A stretch of DNA of 38,806 nt from Nitrospira sp. Lineage in GTDB: Bacteria > Nitrospirota > Nitrospiria > Nitrospirales > Nitrospiraceae. The position numbers and the translations under genes are program-made. The stretch is taken from assembly GCA_015903995.1 (NCBI GenBank), contig JABMDK010000017.1:335186-373991 (forward strand), read 5' to 3'. Shown one piece after another: positions 16,654 through 25,715 of this stretch. How positions within the stretch are numbered: position 1 is the first letter of the stretch; the number at the start of each line of letters is the position of its first letter. The notes beneath the pieces were generated by a model, which ran no database searches, was not told where the DNA came from, and saw only the letters and a list, made by a program, of their open reading frames with translations.

Positions 16654-17586
16654 ATGATCAAGAAAAAGTTCAAGTTTGTAGGCCATTTCCCAGCCATCAT
16701 TCTTTGTACAGGACTTCTCAGTTGTGCCATTCTTGCCCAATATCAATTGGAACAGCGCGATGGGGGACGAGCTGCGAAACTGGAGCAGCTTCGCCTACTA
16801 CCGCGAGGTGAAGTCCTCAAGCCGGCGCTCCTGGGATATCACCAGTTGGGCGCAGACTTGCTGTGGTTACGGATGGTGCAGGTACTGGGCGATCGTGTCG
16901 TTCGTGACCAAGACTATGAATGGCTCTATCACGCCCTTGATGTTATTACGACTCTCGACCCGCAATATCTCTACGCCTATGACGTGGGCGGCACGGTGTT
17001 GGCAGAGCTAGCCAGCCGATACGACCGCAGCAATCAACTTCTTGAGAAAGGGGTGAAGTCGCACCCCCACTCGTGGCGTTTGCCATTCTTGTTGGGATTC
17101 AATCATTTTTTTTATCTCGGTCAACCTCTCCAGGCGGCGGGATATATGGCCCGCGCGGCGAAAGCTCAAGGGTGGGGCCATGAAGGCGTTCCCCCATCTT
17201 ATGTGCCCAGGCTGGCTGCTCGACTCTATGCGCAGGGAAAGAGCCCCGATGTGGCGATTGAGTTTCTTGAAGCGATGCTTGTGCAGACGACTGAACCACT
17301 CATTCGTGAGCGGTTGCAGCACCGGATCCGTCGGGTTGGATTGGAGCGGGATCTGCAGATAATCGAACGAGCTGTTCAGCAGTACGAAGAGACGATGCGG
17401 AGAAAGCCTATGACGCTCAACGACCTTGTTTCCAGTGGCATGCTGAAGACGATCCCAGAGGAGCCCTACGGTGGGTCCTATGCCTTCGATCCCAAGACCG
17501 GTGAAGTCTCCAGCAGTACCCACAACGAACGAATGCGTGTGTATCGGGCGTCAGATTCGATGGTTAGGAAGGGAGATGTAGAGTAG
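16654..17586 (+). CDS. Membrane-anchored TPR-like protein, possible PilG counterpart
   Basis: A 310-residue protein. A basic start (MIKKKFKF) leads into one hydrophobic segment (about residues 11-29) that also contains LLSC, so it is a membrane anchor or a lipoprotein signal. The rest is helical with degenerate TPR units (YEWLYHALDVITTLDPQYLY, YLGQPLQAAGYMARAAKAQG, DVAIEFLEAMLVQTTEP). The C-terminus (RRKPMTLNDLVSSGMLKTIP then GGSYAFDPKTGEV) resembles a pilin-associated or secretin-type tail. The ABC ATPase gene starts 5 bases after the stop. The order pilA, TPR protein, ATPase, permease matches Myxococcus pilA-pilG-pilH-pilI. No good ribosome site was found at the ATG. Confidence 0.7.
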   Translation: MIKKKFKFVGHFPAIILCTGLLSCAILAQYQLEQRDGGRAAKLEQLRLLPRGEVLKPALLGYHQLGADLLWLRMVQVLGDRVVRDQDYEWLYHALDVITTLDPQYLYAYDVGGTVLAELASRYDRSNQLLEKGVKSHPHSWRLPFLLGFNHFFYLGQPLQAAGYMARAAKAQGWGHEGVPPSYVPRLAARLYAQGKSPDVAIEFLEAMLVQTTEPLIRERLQHRIRRVGLERDLQIIERAVQQYEETMRRKPMTLNDLVSSGMLKTIPEEPYGGSYAFDPKTGEVSSSTHNERMRVYRASDSMVRKGDVE

Positions 17587-17591
17587 GTGTT

Positions 17592-18557
17592 ATGTCTACG
17601 ATAGGTGACTCGATACTCAAGACCGAAGGGCTCAGCAAGACCTTCAAAGTCGGATTCTGGGGTAAGCAGGTGACGGCATTGGAAGGTCTTGACCTCGAGG
17701 TCAGACAGGGAGAGGTCTTTGGGTTTCTCGGACCCAATGGGGCCGGCAAGACGACGACGATCAAGATGCTGATGGGATTGATCTATCCCACGAGCGGACA
17801 GGCCTGGCTCTTTGGTCGACCCATCGGGGACCAGGAGTCGAAGGCCCGGCTTGGGTTTTTGCCGGAATCGCCGTACTTTTATGATTACCTCACCGGCCTT
17901 GAGTTTCTCCAATTCTATGGTCATCTCTTCGGCCTACGCGGGGTAGCATTAGAGAAGCGTATCGATGAGCTATTGAAGTTAGTCGGGATGGCCCATGCCA
18001 GAGATCTGCAGTTACGGAAGTTTTCTAAAGGAATGCTTCAACGTGTCGGCATCGCTCAGGCCCTCATCAACGACCCGGAATTGGTGGTGCTGGATGAGCC
18101 GATGTCGGGCCTGGATCCGATCGGGCGCAAAGAAATCAGAGATCTGATCCTGCGTCTGAAAGAATCCGGGAAGACGATTTTCTTCAGTTCCCATATCTTG
18201 CATGATGCGGAGCTTCTCTGTGACCGGGTTGCCATTATTCTCAAGGGACGGCAAGTAGCATGCGGGCGCGTCAGTGAACTGATTGATGAAGGTGCCGCGC
18301 ACACGGTGGAAGTCGTGGTGGAGGGGCTTGGGCCTGAGGGGTTGGCGCGTCTGCGTCAATTGGCTGATCGTGTCATCGTTCAAGGATCTCAGGTGTTGGC
18401 AGTGTTGTCAGGCCGTCAGCATGTGGGGCCAACTCTCGAGATTATTCGAAACGCCAGGGCGACACTGGTATCGCTGACTCCGCACAAGGGATCGCTGGAA
18501 GATCTCTTTATTCGGGAGGTCAAGAATAAACAGCCGGAGTTGAGGGAAGCCGTATGA
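17592..18557 (+). CDS. ABC-2 type transporter ATPase (PilH-like)
   Basis: A 321-residue ATPase. It has Walker A GPNGAGKTT (residues 47-55), a Q-loop region of LPESPYFYDYL type, signature KFSKGMLQRVGIAQ, Walker B LVVLDEPMSGLDP and the switch His in FFSSHILHDAE. An extra C-terminal domain of about 100 residues is typical of CcmA/NatA-like exporters. It should pair with the permease whose start overlaps its stop by 4 bases (ATGA). The substrate is unknown. The location after pilA and the TPR gene suggests a pilus-related role like M. xanthus PilH, which is needed for pilus formation; this is inference from gene order. Confidence 0.9.
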   Translation: MSTIGDSILKTEGLSKTFKVGFWGKQVTALEGLDLEVRQGEVFGFLGPNGAGKTTTIKMLMGLIYPTSGQAWLFGRPIGDQESKARLGFLPESPYFYDYLTGLEFLQFYGHLFGLRGVALEKRIDELLKLVGMAHARDLQLRKFSKGMLQRVGIAQALINDPELVVLDEPMSGLDPIGRKEIRDLILRLKESGKTIFFSSHILHDAELLCDRVAIILKGRQVACGRVSELIDEGAAHTVEVVVEGLGPEGLARLRQLADRVIVQGSQVLAVLSGRQHVGPTLEIIRNARATLVSLTPHKGSLEDLFIREVKNKQPELREAV

Positions 18558-19315
18558 AAATTCTCTCCATCGCCGCCAATACGTTCCGGGAAAACCTGCG
18601 CGAGAAGCTGCTGTACAATTTATTGTTTTTTGCCCTCCTCATGATCGGGAGTTCGATCCTTCTCTCAAGAATTACGCTGGGAGATTATCATCGATTGATT
18701 CTCGATCTTGGGTTGGCCAGCATCAATCTGTTCGGCGTGCTCATCGCGATTTTCGTCGGGATCGGGCTCGTGAGCAAGGAAGTCGATCGAAAGACGATCT
18801 ATACGATCGTGTCGAAGCCCATTCCTCGATATGTCTTCCTGGTGGGCAAGTATTGTGGGTTGGTCATGACGTTATTCGCGAATACCGTCGTGATGGTGGT
18901 TGGATTATTGATCGTGTTGCAGGTCATGGATGTGCCGATCACTGGCCTGGTGTTTAAATCCCTGGCCCTCATCTTTTTGGAACTGATGGTCATCACCGCC
19001 GTCGCCGTTCTCTTCTCGACATTTACGAGTGCGACGTTGAGCGCCATTTTTACCCTGGCCGTGTATGTGATCGGGCACTTGTCCGGTGACCTCAAGGAAT
19101 TTGCTAAGAAATTGGACGAAGTCAGCCAGATGGTTATCAACGCCGTTTACTATACGCTTCCGAATCTCGAGAGATTCAACCTCAAGGGGCATGTCATTCA
19201 CCATCTCGACTTCGGCCTAGCCGATATGGCTCTCACCTCGGCCTATGGGTTGATCTACGCGGCGTTTCTGCTCCTCCTGGCAAGCGTGATCTTCCAACGA
19301 CGGGATTTTCAGTAA
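18554..19315 (+). CDS. ABC-2 type transporter permease (PilI-like)
   Basis: A 253-residue membrane protein with about six hydrophobic helices. Examples are LLYNLLFFALLMIGSSILL, SINLFGVLIAIFVGIGLV, VVMVVGLLIVL, ALIFLELMVITAVAVLF and a last one ending LLLASVIFQRRDFQ. The motif SKEVDRKTIYTIVSKPIPRYVFLVGKY in the second cytoplasmic loop is typical of ABC-2 permeases. It forms a transporter with the preceding ATPase, its ATG overlapping that stop. A hairpin downstream ends the unit. The cargo is not evident from sequence. Confidence 0.88.
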   Translation: MKILSIAANTFRENLREKLLYNLLFFALLMIGSSILLSRITLGDYHRLILDLGLASINLFGVLIAIFVGIGLVSKEVDRKTIYTIVSKPIPRYVFLVGKYCGLVMTLFANTVVMVVGLLIVLQVMDVPITGLVFKSLALIFLELMVITAVAVLFSTFTSATLSAIFTLAVYVIGHLSGDLKEFAKKLDEVSQMVINAVYYTLPNLERFNLKGHVIHHLDFGLADMALTSAYGLIYAAFLLLLASVIFQRRDFQ

Positions 19316-19470
19316 TAGGTTGAAAGACCCTTTCTTATCGATTACGTGTATTACGGTGTGAGGATGGGTGTAGACTGCTTTCCGAATGTCAGATAGGGAT
19401 GGTTCAGGCAGGGCCTAGCTTATGATGGACTGGCTCCGTCGTTCACGACGGTTGCTGGCCCCGTTCGAAT

Positions 19471-19513
19471 GGGACTGACACCACGCGCAGACGCGCGGAA
19501 GGTTGTCAGTCCC
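19471..19513. terminator. Hairpin between the converging permease and ilvD genes
   Basis: GGGACTGACA (19471-19480) pairs perfectly with TGTCAGTCCC (19504-19513); the intervening bases contain a smaller CGCG-rich fold. It lies between two converging genes and could serve both. A second small palindrome (CCGTCGT/ACGACGG) is at 19436-19451. Confidence 0.55.
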
Positions 19514-19518
19514 TTGCT

Positions 19519-21210
19519 TCATGTCGTAATTGCGCCTTCCGAGGCGGACGAGACGTGCCTGGCATATTTCCCCATCACACCAGAGGTGTAACGTGGCACA
19601 GGCCGTTTGACCTTCTTCAGTCGCGTAGCAATTTCTTTCTGCGAGAGGGCCACATCCAACCGGCGTTTGGGAATATCGAAGGTAATCGTGTCGCCGTTCT
19701 TGACAGCGGCGATGGGCCCGCCCTTCGCCGCTTCAGGGGCGACGTGTCCGGCCATCAATCCATGGGTGGCGCCTGAGAACCGGCCATCGGTAAGCAGGGC
19801 TACGGAATCGCCGAGACCGGCACCTACGATCGCTGCGGTCACACCCAACATCTCCCGCATGCCCGGTCCTCCAGACGGACCTTCGTAGCGGATCACGACG
19901 ACATCACCAGGCTTGATCTGTCCCGCCTTGACTGCCACGAAGGCATCTTCCTCCCGCTCATAGACCTTCGCCCGTCCCTTGAACGTGGTCATCGAATGGC
20001 CGGCGACCTTCACGACACAGCCTTCCGGCGCCAGATTGCCTTTCAGAATCACAAGCCCGCCCGTTGGTTTGATGGGGGAGGCAAGCGGACGCAAGACTTG
20101 TTGCCCCGGCGTTTCGCGAGCGTTCGCGGCTTCTTCACCGATCGTTCGACCGGTGACGGTGGGCTGATTCGCATGGAGGAGTCCGGCCTGGATCAATCGG
20201 TTGGCCACCAGCGTTGTGCCGCCTGCCGCATAGAGATCGGCGGCCGCAAAGCGGCCCCCCGGCTTGAGGTCGGCCAGCAACGGGACCTTGCGATTGATCT
20301 TGTCGAAGTCATCGATGCTCAGCTTGATTCCGGACTCGCGGGCGATGGCGAGGAGATGCAGCACGGCGTTCGTCGAGCCTCCGGTCGTGGCAACGGCGGC
20401 GATGGCATTCTCCAACGATTTTCGGGTGATGATCTGGCGAGGGCGCAGATTCTGCTTCACGAGCTCCATCACCATCTTGCCGCATTCAAACGCGACATCG
20501 TCTTTCCGGCCGTCCATGGCGGGCACGCCATTGCGGCCCATCGGTGACATGCCGAGGAATTCGAACGCAATGGCCATGGTATTGGCCGTGAACTGGCCTC
20601 CACAGGCCCCAGGCCCAGGGCAGGCGTGATCTTCCAAATCCTTCAGCTCGGCGTCGGTCATCTTTCCCGATGCATGTTTACCGACGGCTTCAAAGACATC
20701 CTGAATGGTCACATCATGTCCCTGAAACTGTCCCGGCATGATCGAGCCGCCGTACAACATGAGCGACGGCAGGTTCAACCGGGCGAGCGCCATGACGGTG
20801 CCGGGAATGGTCTTGTCGCATCCGGACAGGGCGACGACGGCATCGAACAAGTGTCCGCGCGCGACGAGCTCGATCGAATCCGCGATGACTTCGCGGCTGA
20901 TCAGGGAGGCCTTCATTCCTTCGGTTCCCATCGAGATGCCGTCGGACACGGCAATGGTGTTGTACTCGATCGGAGTCCCGCCGGCCGCTCGGATTCCGGC
21001 TTTTACGCGCTCGGATAGCCGCCGCAAATGAAAATTGCACGGCATGACCTCGATCCAGGTATTGGCCACGCCGACGAGAGGTTTTGACAGGTCGTCGTCC
21101 GTAAAGCCCACGGCTTTTAACATGGCCCTCGCTGGTGCGCGACCGGCCCCGACCAGGAGATCATGACTCTGGAGTTTTACTTCTTTCTTCATCGGTGTTC
21201 GTGGTCCCAT
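19519..21210 (-). CDS. ilvD: Dihydroxy-acid dehydratase
   Basis: A 563-residue iron-sulfur enzyme. It dehydrates 2,3-dihydroxy-isovalerate and -methylvalerate in valine, leucine and isoleucine synthesis. Cluster cysteines lie in [19 protein letters not shown] and [15 protein letters not shown]. Other family blocks are [41 protein letters not shown] and [13 protein letters not shown]. Length is normal. The ATG at 21210 shares one base with the stop of the upstream periplasmic protein gene (TAATG), implying coupling. An internal ATG (MKKEVKLQ) is a possible alternative start. The other ilv genes are not in the window. Confidence 0.95.
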   Translation of the reverse strand: MGPRTPMKKEVKLQSHDLLVGAGRAPARAMLKAVGFTDDDLSKPLVGVANTWIEVMPCNFHLRRLSERVKAGIRAAGGTPIEYNTIAVSDGISMGTEGMKASLISREVIADSIELVARGHLFDAVVALSGCDKTIPGTVMALARLNLPSLMLYGGSIMPGQFQGHDVTIQDVFEAVGKHASGKMTDAELKDLEDHACPGPGACGGQFTANTMAIAFEFLGMSPMGRNGVPAMDGRKDDVAFECGKMVMELVKQNLRPRQIITRKSLENAIAAVATTGGSTNAVLHLLAIARESGIKLSIDDFDKINRKVPLLADLKPGGRFAAADLYAAGGTTLVANRLIQAGLLHANQPTVTGRTIGEEAANARETPGQQVLRPLASPIKPTGGLVILKGNLAPEGCVVKVAGHSMTTFKGRAKVYEREEDAFVAVKAGQIKPGDVVVIRYEGPSGGPGMREMLGVTAAIVGAGLGDSVALLTDGRFSGATHGLMAGHVAPEAAKGGPIAAVKNGDTITFDIPKRRLDVALSQKEIATRLKKVKRPVPRYTSGVMGKYARHVSSASEGAITT

Positions 21211-21869
21211 TACTGTACAGACATGTTGCTGGGTGGTGTCGGGGCTGCCTCGTGGGGATTGTTGCCGTGCGGAGTGCCGCCATGCGGGTTGGCTCCGTGA
21301 GGGGCGGCGCCATGGGGATTCGTGCTGTACGGCATTACGCCTCCATGGGGAGCGCCATGGCCCTTGGGCTGACTCATCATCTTGGTGTGCTCGGACTGTT
21401 CCTTCGCCCGTTGTTCCGGGGTCAGCAAGCCCATCACGTCGCGACGGGTCTTGATGGATGTCAGCCGCAGCCCGACTTGCAGATCTTCGCTTTGTCGCAG
21501 TTTGGCTTCAATCGCGGCGAGATCGGACTGTTCGTTGTCGGTCAGTGCCTTCAGCTCGCGTTCCGCAATTTGGATATCGGCTTCGGCCTTGATTCTGGCT
21601 GTGTCGAGGGCGAGCTGGATATCTCTCAGTTTGGCGACCTGATCGGCGGTGAGCCCGATATTTTTTTCGTGCTTCAAGAGATGTCGGATCAGATGGCCGG
21701 TTCCGCTGTGCATCATGCCCTTGCCGTAGCCATGGGCACTCCCGCCGCCGTGCCCCCCTCCGGCATGACCATAACTCGGATCATTCGCCCACAGACTTGG
21801 TGTATTCACCATGAACAGATATGCCGCTGCGACGACACAAGCCGCCGTCGTCTTCGTAAGAGACATCAT
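21210..21869 (-). CDS. Periplasmic Spy/CpxP-like protein with His-rich tail
   Basis: About 219 residues. A signal peptide ([19 protein letters not shown], cleavage near LWA-ND) is followed by a His/Gly-rich stretch ([18 protein letters not shown]). A helical core comes next, with [18 protein letters not shown] and the family-type LLTPEQRAK. Spy and CpxP relatives use LTxxQ helices as periplasmic chaperones or metal-stress proteins. The tail is a run of PHG units ([15 protein letters not shown]), which could bind Ni, Cu or Zn. The start at 21869 is chosen for AAGGAGG and the signal peptide; the frame is open further upstream. It lies between dnaJ and ilvD on the same strand. Confidence 0.7.
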   Translation of the reverse strand: MMSLTKTTAACVVAAAYLFMVNTPSLWANDPSYGHAGGGHGGGSAHGYGKGMMHSGTGHLIRHLLKHEKNIGLTADQVAKLRDIQLALDTARIKAEADIQIAERELKALTDNEQSDLAAIEAKLRQSEDLQVGLRLTSIKTRRDVMGLLTPEQRAKEQSEHTKMMSQPKGHGAPHGGVMPYSTNPHGAAPHGANPHGGTPHGNNPHEAAPTPPSNMSVQ

Positions 21870-21974
21870 GAATTCCTCCTTCGTGTGAGAGGCCCTGGAG
21901 CCGAAGATTGCCATAGCAGTCGGCGTAACGCAAGCGAGGCGCATGCCGTTGCCGAGGTCGATCACGTTTCAGAT

Positions 21975-23033
21975 TCAACGCCGTTGGGCGTGAGCGAGAA
22001 GGTCCATGCGCGGGTCCGGATGTCGTTGGGTGCTCAACCGTTCGTACAACACCCGGTCATCTTCGCTGATCCCGGACGGCAGGACAATTTGCAACGTCAG
22101 GAACAGATCGCCATGCCCGCCTGTGGCTGAGGGAAGCCCTTTCCCCTTGAGCCGCAGTTTCCCGTCGGCCTTGCTGCCCGGCGGAACTTTCACCTTCACC
22201 GGCTCCGCTAAGGTCGGCGCGGTCACCTCGGCTCCGAGCACGGCTTCCCACGGATAGACGGGCAGGGTGACATGCAAGTCCGAACCTTGTCGACGAAAAA
22301 GAGGATCAGAGGGAATGACCACATGCAGATACAGGTCCCCGCGTTTTCCGCCATGGGCTCCGGGTTGGCCCTTTCCGGCTACCCGGACCCGCGTGCCGTC
22401 CTGCACGCCGGCCGGAATCCGCACTTCAATGGTCTTGGATTCGGTCGTCATCCCGTTGCCTTGGCAGGTTGCGCAGGATCGGCCACGCACGGCCCCGCTG
22501 CCTTGACAGGTCGAGCAGGTCCGAGGCTCACGCAGATTCACGCGCCTGGTCACACCGGTGAGCACTTCACGTAACCCCAGTTGGACATCGGTCTCGATGT
22601 CTTCTCCCGGCATGCCGGCGCCACTGCGTCCGGCTCCGCCGCGACCGCGATTGCCAAAGAGGCTTTCGAAAAAATCGGAGAATTGCTCGCTCCCGGCTCC
22701 GCCGCTTCCTTGTCCGCTGTAGCCTCCCTCGGGGCCCCAGGGCCCGCCGAATCCTTGCCCCCCGGCCTGCCGGCTCGCTTTCTCGAAGGCTTGCGCTTGT
22801 TCCCAATCGGCCCCGTACTGGTCATATTTCTTCCTCTTCTCCGGGTCGGTCAGGACCTCCTGTGCCTCATTGAGCTCTTTAAATTTCTTCTCCATCTCGG
22901 CCTTCTTCGCCCCCGCATGGAGATCGGGGTGGTACTGGCGGGCGAGCCGACGATAGGCCTTTTTAATGTCGTCGGGCGAAGCCGAGCGCGGGAGGCCGAG
23001 CACCTGATAGTAGTCGCGTGGTGTGGTTGCCAT
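21975..23033 (-). CDS. dnaJ: DnaJ-family co-chaperone with a half-size zinc finger
   Basis: A 352-residue J protein that stimulates DnaK. The J domain is at residues 6-72 ([20 protein letters not shown], with HPD in [10 protein letters not shown]). A Gly/Phe-rich segment (about 85-135) follows. The zinc region holds only two CxxCxGxG repeats (CSTCQGSG and CATCQGNG), not the four of classical DnaJ. Two C-terminal substrate domains follow ([38 protein letters not shown]). It is therefore intermediate between DnaJ and CbpA. It heads a minus-strand group with the Spy-like gene and ilvD. The grpE and dnaK genes are not nearby. Confidence 0.9.
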   Translation of the reverse strand: MATTPRDYYQVLGLPRSASPDDIKKAYRRLARQYHPDLHAGAKKAEMEKKFKELNEAQEVLTDPEKRKKYDQYGADWEQAQAFEKASRQAGGQGFGGPWGPEGGYSGQGSGGAGSEQFSDFFESLFGNRGRGGAGRSGAGMPGEDIETDVQLGLREVLTGVTRRVNLREPRTCSTCQGSGAVRGRSCATCQGNGMTTESKTIEVRIPAGVQDGTRVRVAGKGQPGAHGGKRGDLYLHVVIPSDPLFRRQGSDLHVTLPVYPWEAVLGAEVTAPTLAEPVKVKVPPGSKADGKLRLKGKGLPSATGGHGDLFLTLQIVLPSGISEDDRVLYERLSTQRHPDPRMDLLAHAQRR

Positions 23034-23401
23034 TGGCTAGAACAATAACACGGTGTTCAGCAGAATCAAGGCATCATATCAGATCTTCACCGCCGGCGCG
23101 GAGGTATCGGTTGCACGCGGCAGGACTGAGCGCAGCTTACGGAGTCAAGACGATGTTTGCAAGTCAGGTGCAGGAGTTGGTTCCCGTGCAGGGGGAGGGC
23201 AGCTGTGCATCGAGTAGTGTCGGCCGGAGCCTGTCGGACTCCGGCCGACGGGAACGGTGGTCTTGCGAGACCGACACCGTCGAGTACTGAATACTTAAAG
23301 TAAAACATTAGTAAATGAAATAGTGTGATGTGATCGCTTCGGGACGGCGTTGGTCTGGGATCTGGTGTCGTTCATTGTTCCGATTCGTGCGAGCATATCC
23401 G
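23034..23401. other. Intergenic stretch without a confident gene
   Basis: About 370 bases upstream of the minus-strand dnaJ and of the plus-strand RCK_C genes. It holds a strong hairpin at 23219-23249 and a smaller fold around 23256-23280. An A+T-rich patch (about 23290-23325) could hold promoter elements, but no clear -35/-10 pair was found. Open frames here look like chance frames. Confidence 0.5.
23219..23249. terminator. Perfect 11-bp GC-rich hairpin
   Basis: GTCGGCCGGAG (23219-23229) and CTCCGGCCGAC (23239-23249) enclose a 9-base loop. A second fold around GGTCT-TGCG-AGACC follows directly. No T run follows, so a structural or regulatory RNA element is as likely as a terminator. Confidence 0.4.
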
Positions 23402-23632
23402 ATGTGCGTGTACCTGTACGCGGCATCGGAAAACCGGGAGGTTATTGAGGTCATTCTCTCGCCGGCGCATGATCTGCCACAGGGCTGCAGAACCGCAAAA
23501 ATCTCCTGTGCAATTGACCTCCGAACCGCGATCCGCTATGAAGTACGAACGACTGGCGTGAGAGAGGCGAACGGTAGACGGGTAACGGACGAAGAGTTGA
23601 AAGTTAACATAATATATCTTATCAGACTATGA
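23402..23632 (+). CDS. Small hypothetical protein (doubtful)
   Basis: A 76-residue frame starting MCVYLYAASENREVIEVILS. Its TGA overlaps the next ATG (ATGA), which suggests coupling. No family is recognised and no clear ribosome site is present. The frame continues upstream to a GTG at 23330. It may be chance. Confidence 0.22.
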   Translation: MCVYLYAASENREVIEVILSPAHDLPQGCRTAKISCAIDLRTAIRYEVRTTGVREANGRRVTDEELKVNIIYLIRL

Positions 23633-24285
23633 CATTCGAGTTGTTCGGCCGCGTCCATAAAGAACTTTCTATTACCGGACATGCGTTCTACGAAACGATT
23701 CTCGCTCTTTCCGAACTGGTCAATCGAAAGGTTCAGATTATTCGTCTCCATTGGCAGGCGTCCACATTGCTTCAGCAGATCGACGATGTTACCGCCACGG
23801 TCGGCCAACTCATTGTCGCGCAGGTCTCTGATCGACTTCAGGACCAGAGCCCCCCTGCTTCAGTCGTCGGTGTGATCGATCGGACGTTGGCCGATGCCAT
23901 CGTTCGTGTTCAGGAGTTAAAGCGATCCTTGATCGGGGTTGATGCTCAGATTCGCGAGCTCAAAGTCGAGACGGCCCATCAAGATCTGCTCTCTCTCCAA
24001 CGCGACTTAGCGCTTCGTTCGGGAGGGATTGAACGGCTGACTGTCGTGCGAGGCGCGGCTGCGGTCGGACAGCCGCTCAGCGCGCTTCCACAGAGCTCCT
24101 CGGCCTACGTGGCCATCGTTTTGCGCGGGCCTTTTCTGTTGCCTCCGACCAGCGATCTCCTGTTCCGACAGGGCGACATCGTGGTGTTGATCGGTGCGCA
24201 AGCGGAACTCGATCAACTCGTCTCATGGTTTACCGGCCGGCGGCCCCCTCACCACGTCGTTCGCAAGATCAGTGTTGGAGAGTAG
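23629..24285 (+). CDS. Protein with C-terminal RCK_C (TrkA-C) domain
   Basis: A 218-residue soluble protein. The first 130 residues are helical (LITGHAF-like start, then DRLQDQSPPASVVGVIDRTL and VRVQELKRSLIGVDAQIREL), probably a coiled coil. Residues about 140-205 form a TrkA-C/RCK_C domain (VVRGAAAVGQPLSALPQSSS, then RQGDIVVLIGAQAELDQLV). RCK_C domains bind small ligands and gate ion channels or transporters. Here there is neither a membrane part nor a Rossmann RCK_N domain, so it may regulate a partner encoded elsewhere. HtrA starts 33 bases later. The start is the first ATG and has only a weak ribosome site. Confidence 0.65.
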   Translation: MTFELFGRVHKELSITGHAFYETILALSELVNRKVQIIRLHWQASTLLQQIDDVTATVGQLIVAQVSDRLQDQSPPASVVGVIDRTLADAIVRVQELKRSLIGVDAQIRELKVETAHQDLLSLQRDLALRSGGIERLTVVRGAAAVGQPLSALPQSSSAYVAIVLRGPFLLPPTSDLLFRQGDIVVLIGAQAELDQLVSWFTGRRPPHHVVRKISVGE

Positions 24286-24311
24286 GCACATCGACAGAGA
24301 TCGGATACAAT
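24283..24311 (+). promoter_or_regulatory. Candidate promoter just before htrA
   Basis: TAGGCA (24283-24288), 17 bases, TACAAT (24306-24311). The -10 box ends only 7 bases before the htrA ATG, so transcription would start at or next to the start codon. Confidence 0.4.
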
Positions 24312-24318
24312 AAGTTCC

Positions 24319-25710
24319 ATGCTCACCCGCACATTCTCATTAGGACGTGTGTTGTGCTGCTGTGTCGCTGCGCTCCTGTCCCTTGTCATCGGACGCGGTC
24401 AGGCCGAGGCTGTATCGCCTGACTTGCCCGGCATTCGCCTGCTCGAAGAGATTCAAACCGTCATTACCGAGCTGGCTGAGCAGGCCAAGCCTTCCGTCGT
24501 CAATCTGTTTCCCCTTACCAACACAAATCGTCTTCGCGAAGGTTCCGGCGAGCGGACGCCGAATGCATCGGGCTCCGGTTCGGGCCTGATCGTCGACGCT
24601 GACGGTCATATCGTGACGAATAATCATGTGATCGGCGATGCCAATGAGATTGAAGTGCGGTTCTCCGATAAGACGAGGCTCATCGCTCATGTGGTCGGCA
24701 AAGATCCGGACACCGATTTAGCGCTGCTCAAAGTGACTACCGATCGCCCCCTGCCCAGTGCACGATTCGGCGATTCCGCCGGCGTCAAGGTCGGCCAATG
24801 GGTGCTGGCCGTCGGAAATCCATTCGGGCTGGACCGGACCGTGACGCTCGGCGTGGTCAGCGGCATCGGTCGAGAAAATATCAATCTTTCACGGTATGAA
24901 AACTTCATCCAGACCGATGCCTCGATCAACCCCGGAAATTCAGGAGGTCCGCTCTTCAACCTTCGAGGTGAGGTGATCGGGATCAATACGGCGATCATCA
25001 ATTTCGCCCAAGGCATCGGCTTCGCCATTCCCTCGAATATGGCCAAGCAGGTCATTGATCAGTTATCGGCCAAGGGCAAGGTCGTGCGGGGCTGGCTCGG
25101 CGTCGGAATTCAACCGGTGACGGCCGAGTTGGCGAAAAAATTCGGAGTCGCCGAAGGCGAAGGAGTACTGGTGAACGAAGTGTTCGACAAAGACCCCGCG
25201 GCTTTGGCCGGGATCAAGCCTGGCGATATCATCGTACGCATCGATGGGGCCGTCGTGGATTCACCGAATAAGCTGTCTCGTCTGATCGCGACGCTGACTC
25301 CCGGCGCGACCTCAAAGATTGAAGTCGTCCGGGATCTGAAGCGTTTGACGTTGGACGTCCCCCTTATCGAGCGGCGTGACGCCGCCGGCATCGCATCGCT
25401 TCCCCAACAGGAGGAGAAGTTGGACATCAAACTTGGTCTTGACGTCCAAGAGGTGACGGCTGCGCTGGCGGAGCGGTTCAAACTGCGTGACTCGAAAGGC
25501 GTGTTGATCGCCAGGGTCGAGCCCAACAGTCGTGCTCAGGCCGAAGGCCTGCGGGAAGGCGACCTCATCAAAGAGGTCAACCGTATGGAAGTCTCGTCCG
25601 TCGGCGAATTTACATCGGCTCTTGCTCGGTCCAGGCGCGGCGACACTCTGTTGCTCCGCGTGCTTCGGGAAGCCCGCGCATTTTATGTCGTGCTCAAATC
25701 CTCCGAGTGA
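24319..25710 (+). CDS. Periplasmic serine protease of the HtrA/DegP family
   Basis: A 463-residue protein with a signal peptide (VLCCCVAALLSLVIGRGQAEA). The trypsin-like domain has the complete triad: His103 in TNNHVIG, Asp133 in DTDLALLKV and Ser208 in GNSGGPL. Two PDZ domains follow (about 255-345, GWLGVGIQPV onward, and about 370-455, RVEPNSRAQAEGLREGDLIK). It degrades or refolds damaged envelope proteins. The Q-linker and the LA loop are short, closer to DegS/DegQ than DegP, although two PDZ domains exclude DegS. No Shine-Dalgarno site precedes the ATG. It converges with the EF-G-like gene, with only 5 bases between the stops. Confidence 0.93.
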   Translation: MLTRTFSLGRVLCCCVAALLSLVIGRGQAEAVSPDLPGIRLLEEIQTVITELAEQAKPSVVNLFPLTNTNRLREGSGERTPNASGSGSGLIVDADGHIVTNNHVIGDANEIEVRFSDKTRLIAHVVGKDPDTDLALLKVTTDRPLPSARFGDSAGVKVGQWVLAVGNPFGLDRTVTLGVVSGIGRENINLSRYENFIQTDASINPGNSGGPLFNLRGEVIGINTAIINFAQGIGFAIPSNMAKQVIDQLSAKGKVVRGWLGVGIQPVTAELAKKFGVAEGEGVLVNEVFDKDPAALAGIKPGDIIVRIDGAVVDSPNKLSRLIATLTPGATSKIEVVRDLKRLTLDVPLIERRDAAGIASLPQQEEKLDIKLGLDVQEVTAALAERFKLRDSKGVLIARVEPNSRAQAEGLREGDLIKEVNRMEVSSVGEFTSALARSRRGDTLLLRVLREARAFYVVLKSSE

Positions 25711-25715
25711 CGATC

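Noticed and set aside
19996..20547. Long plus-strand open frames inside ilvD (183 and 121 codons)
   Set aside because: Shadows of the high-GC ilvD coding strand; no family features.
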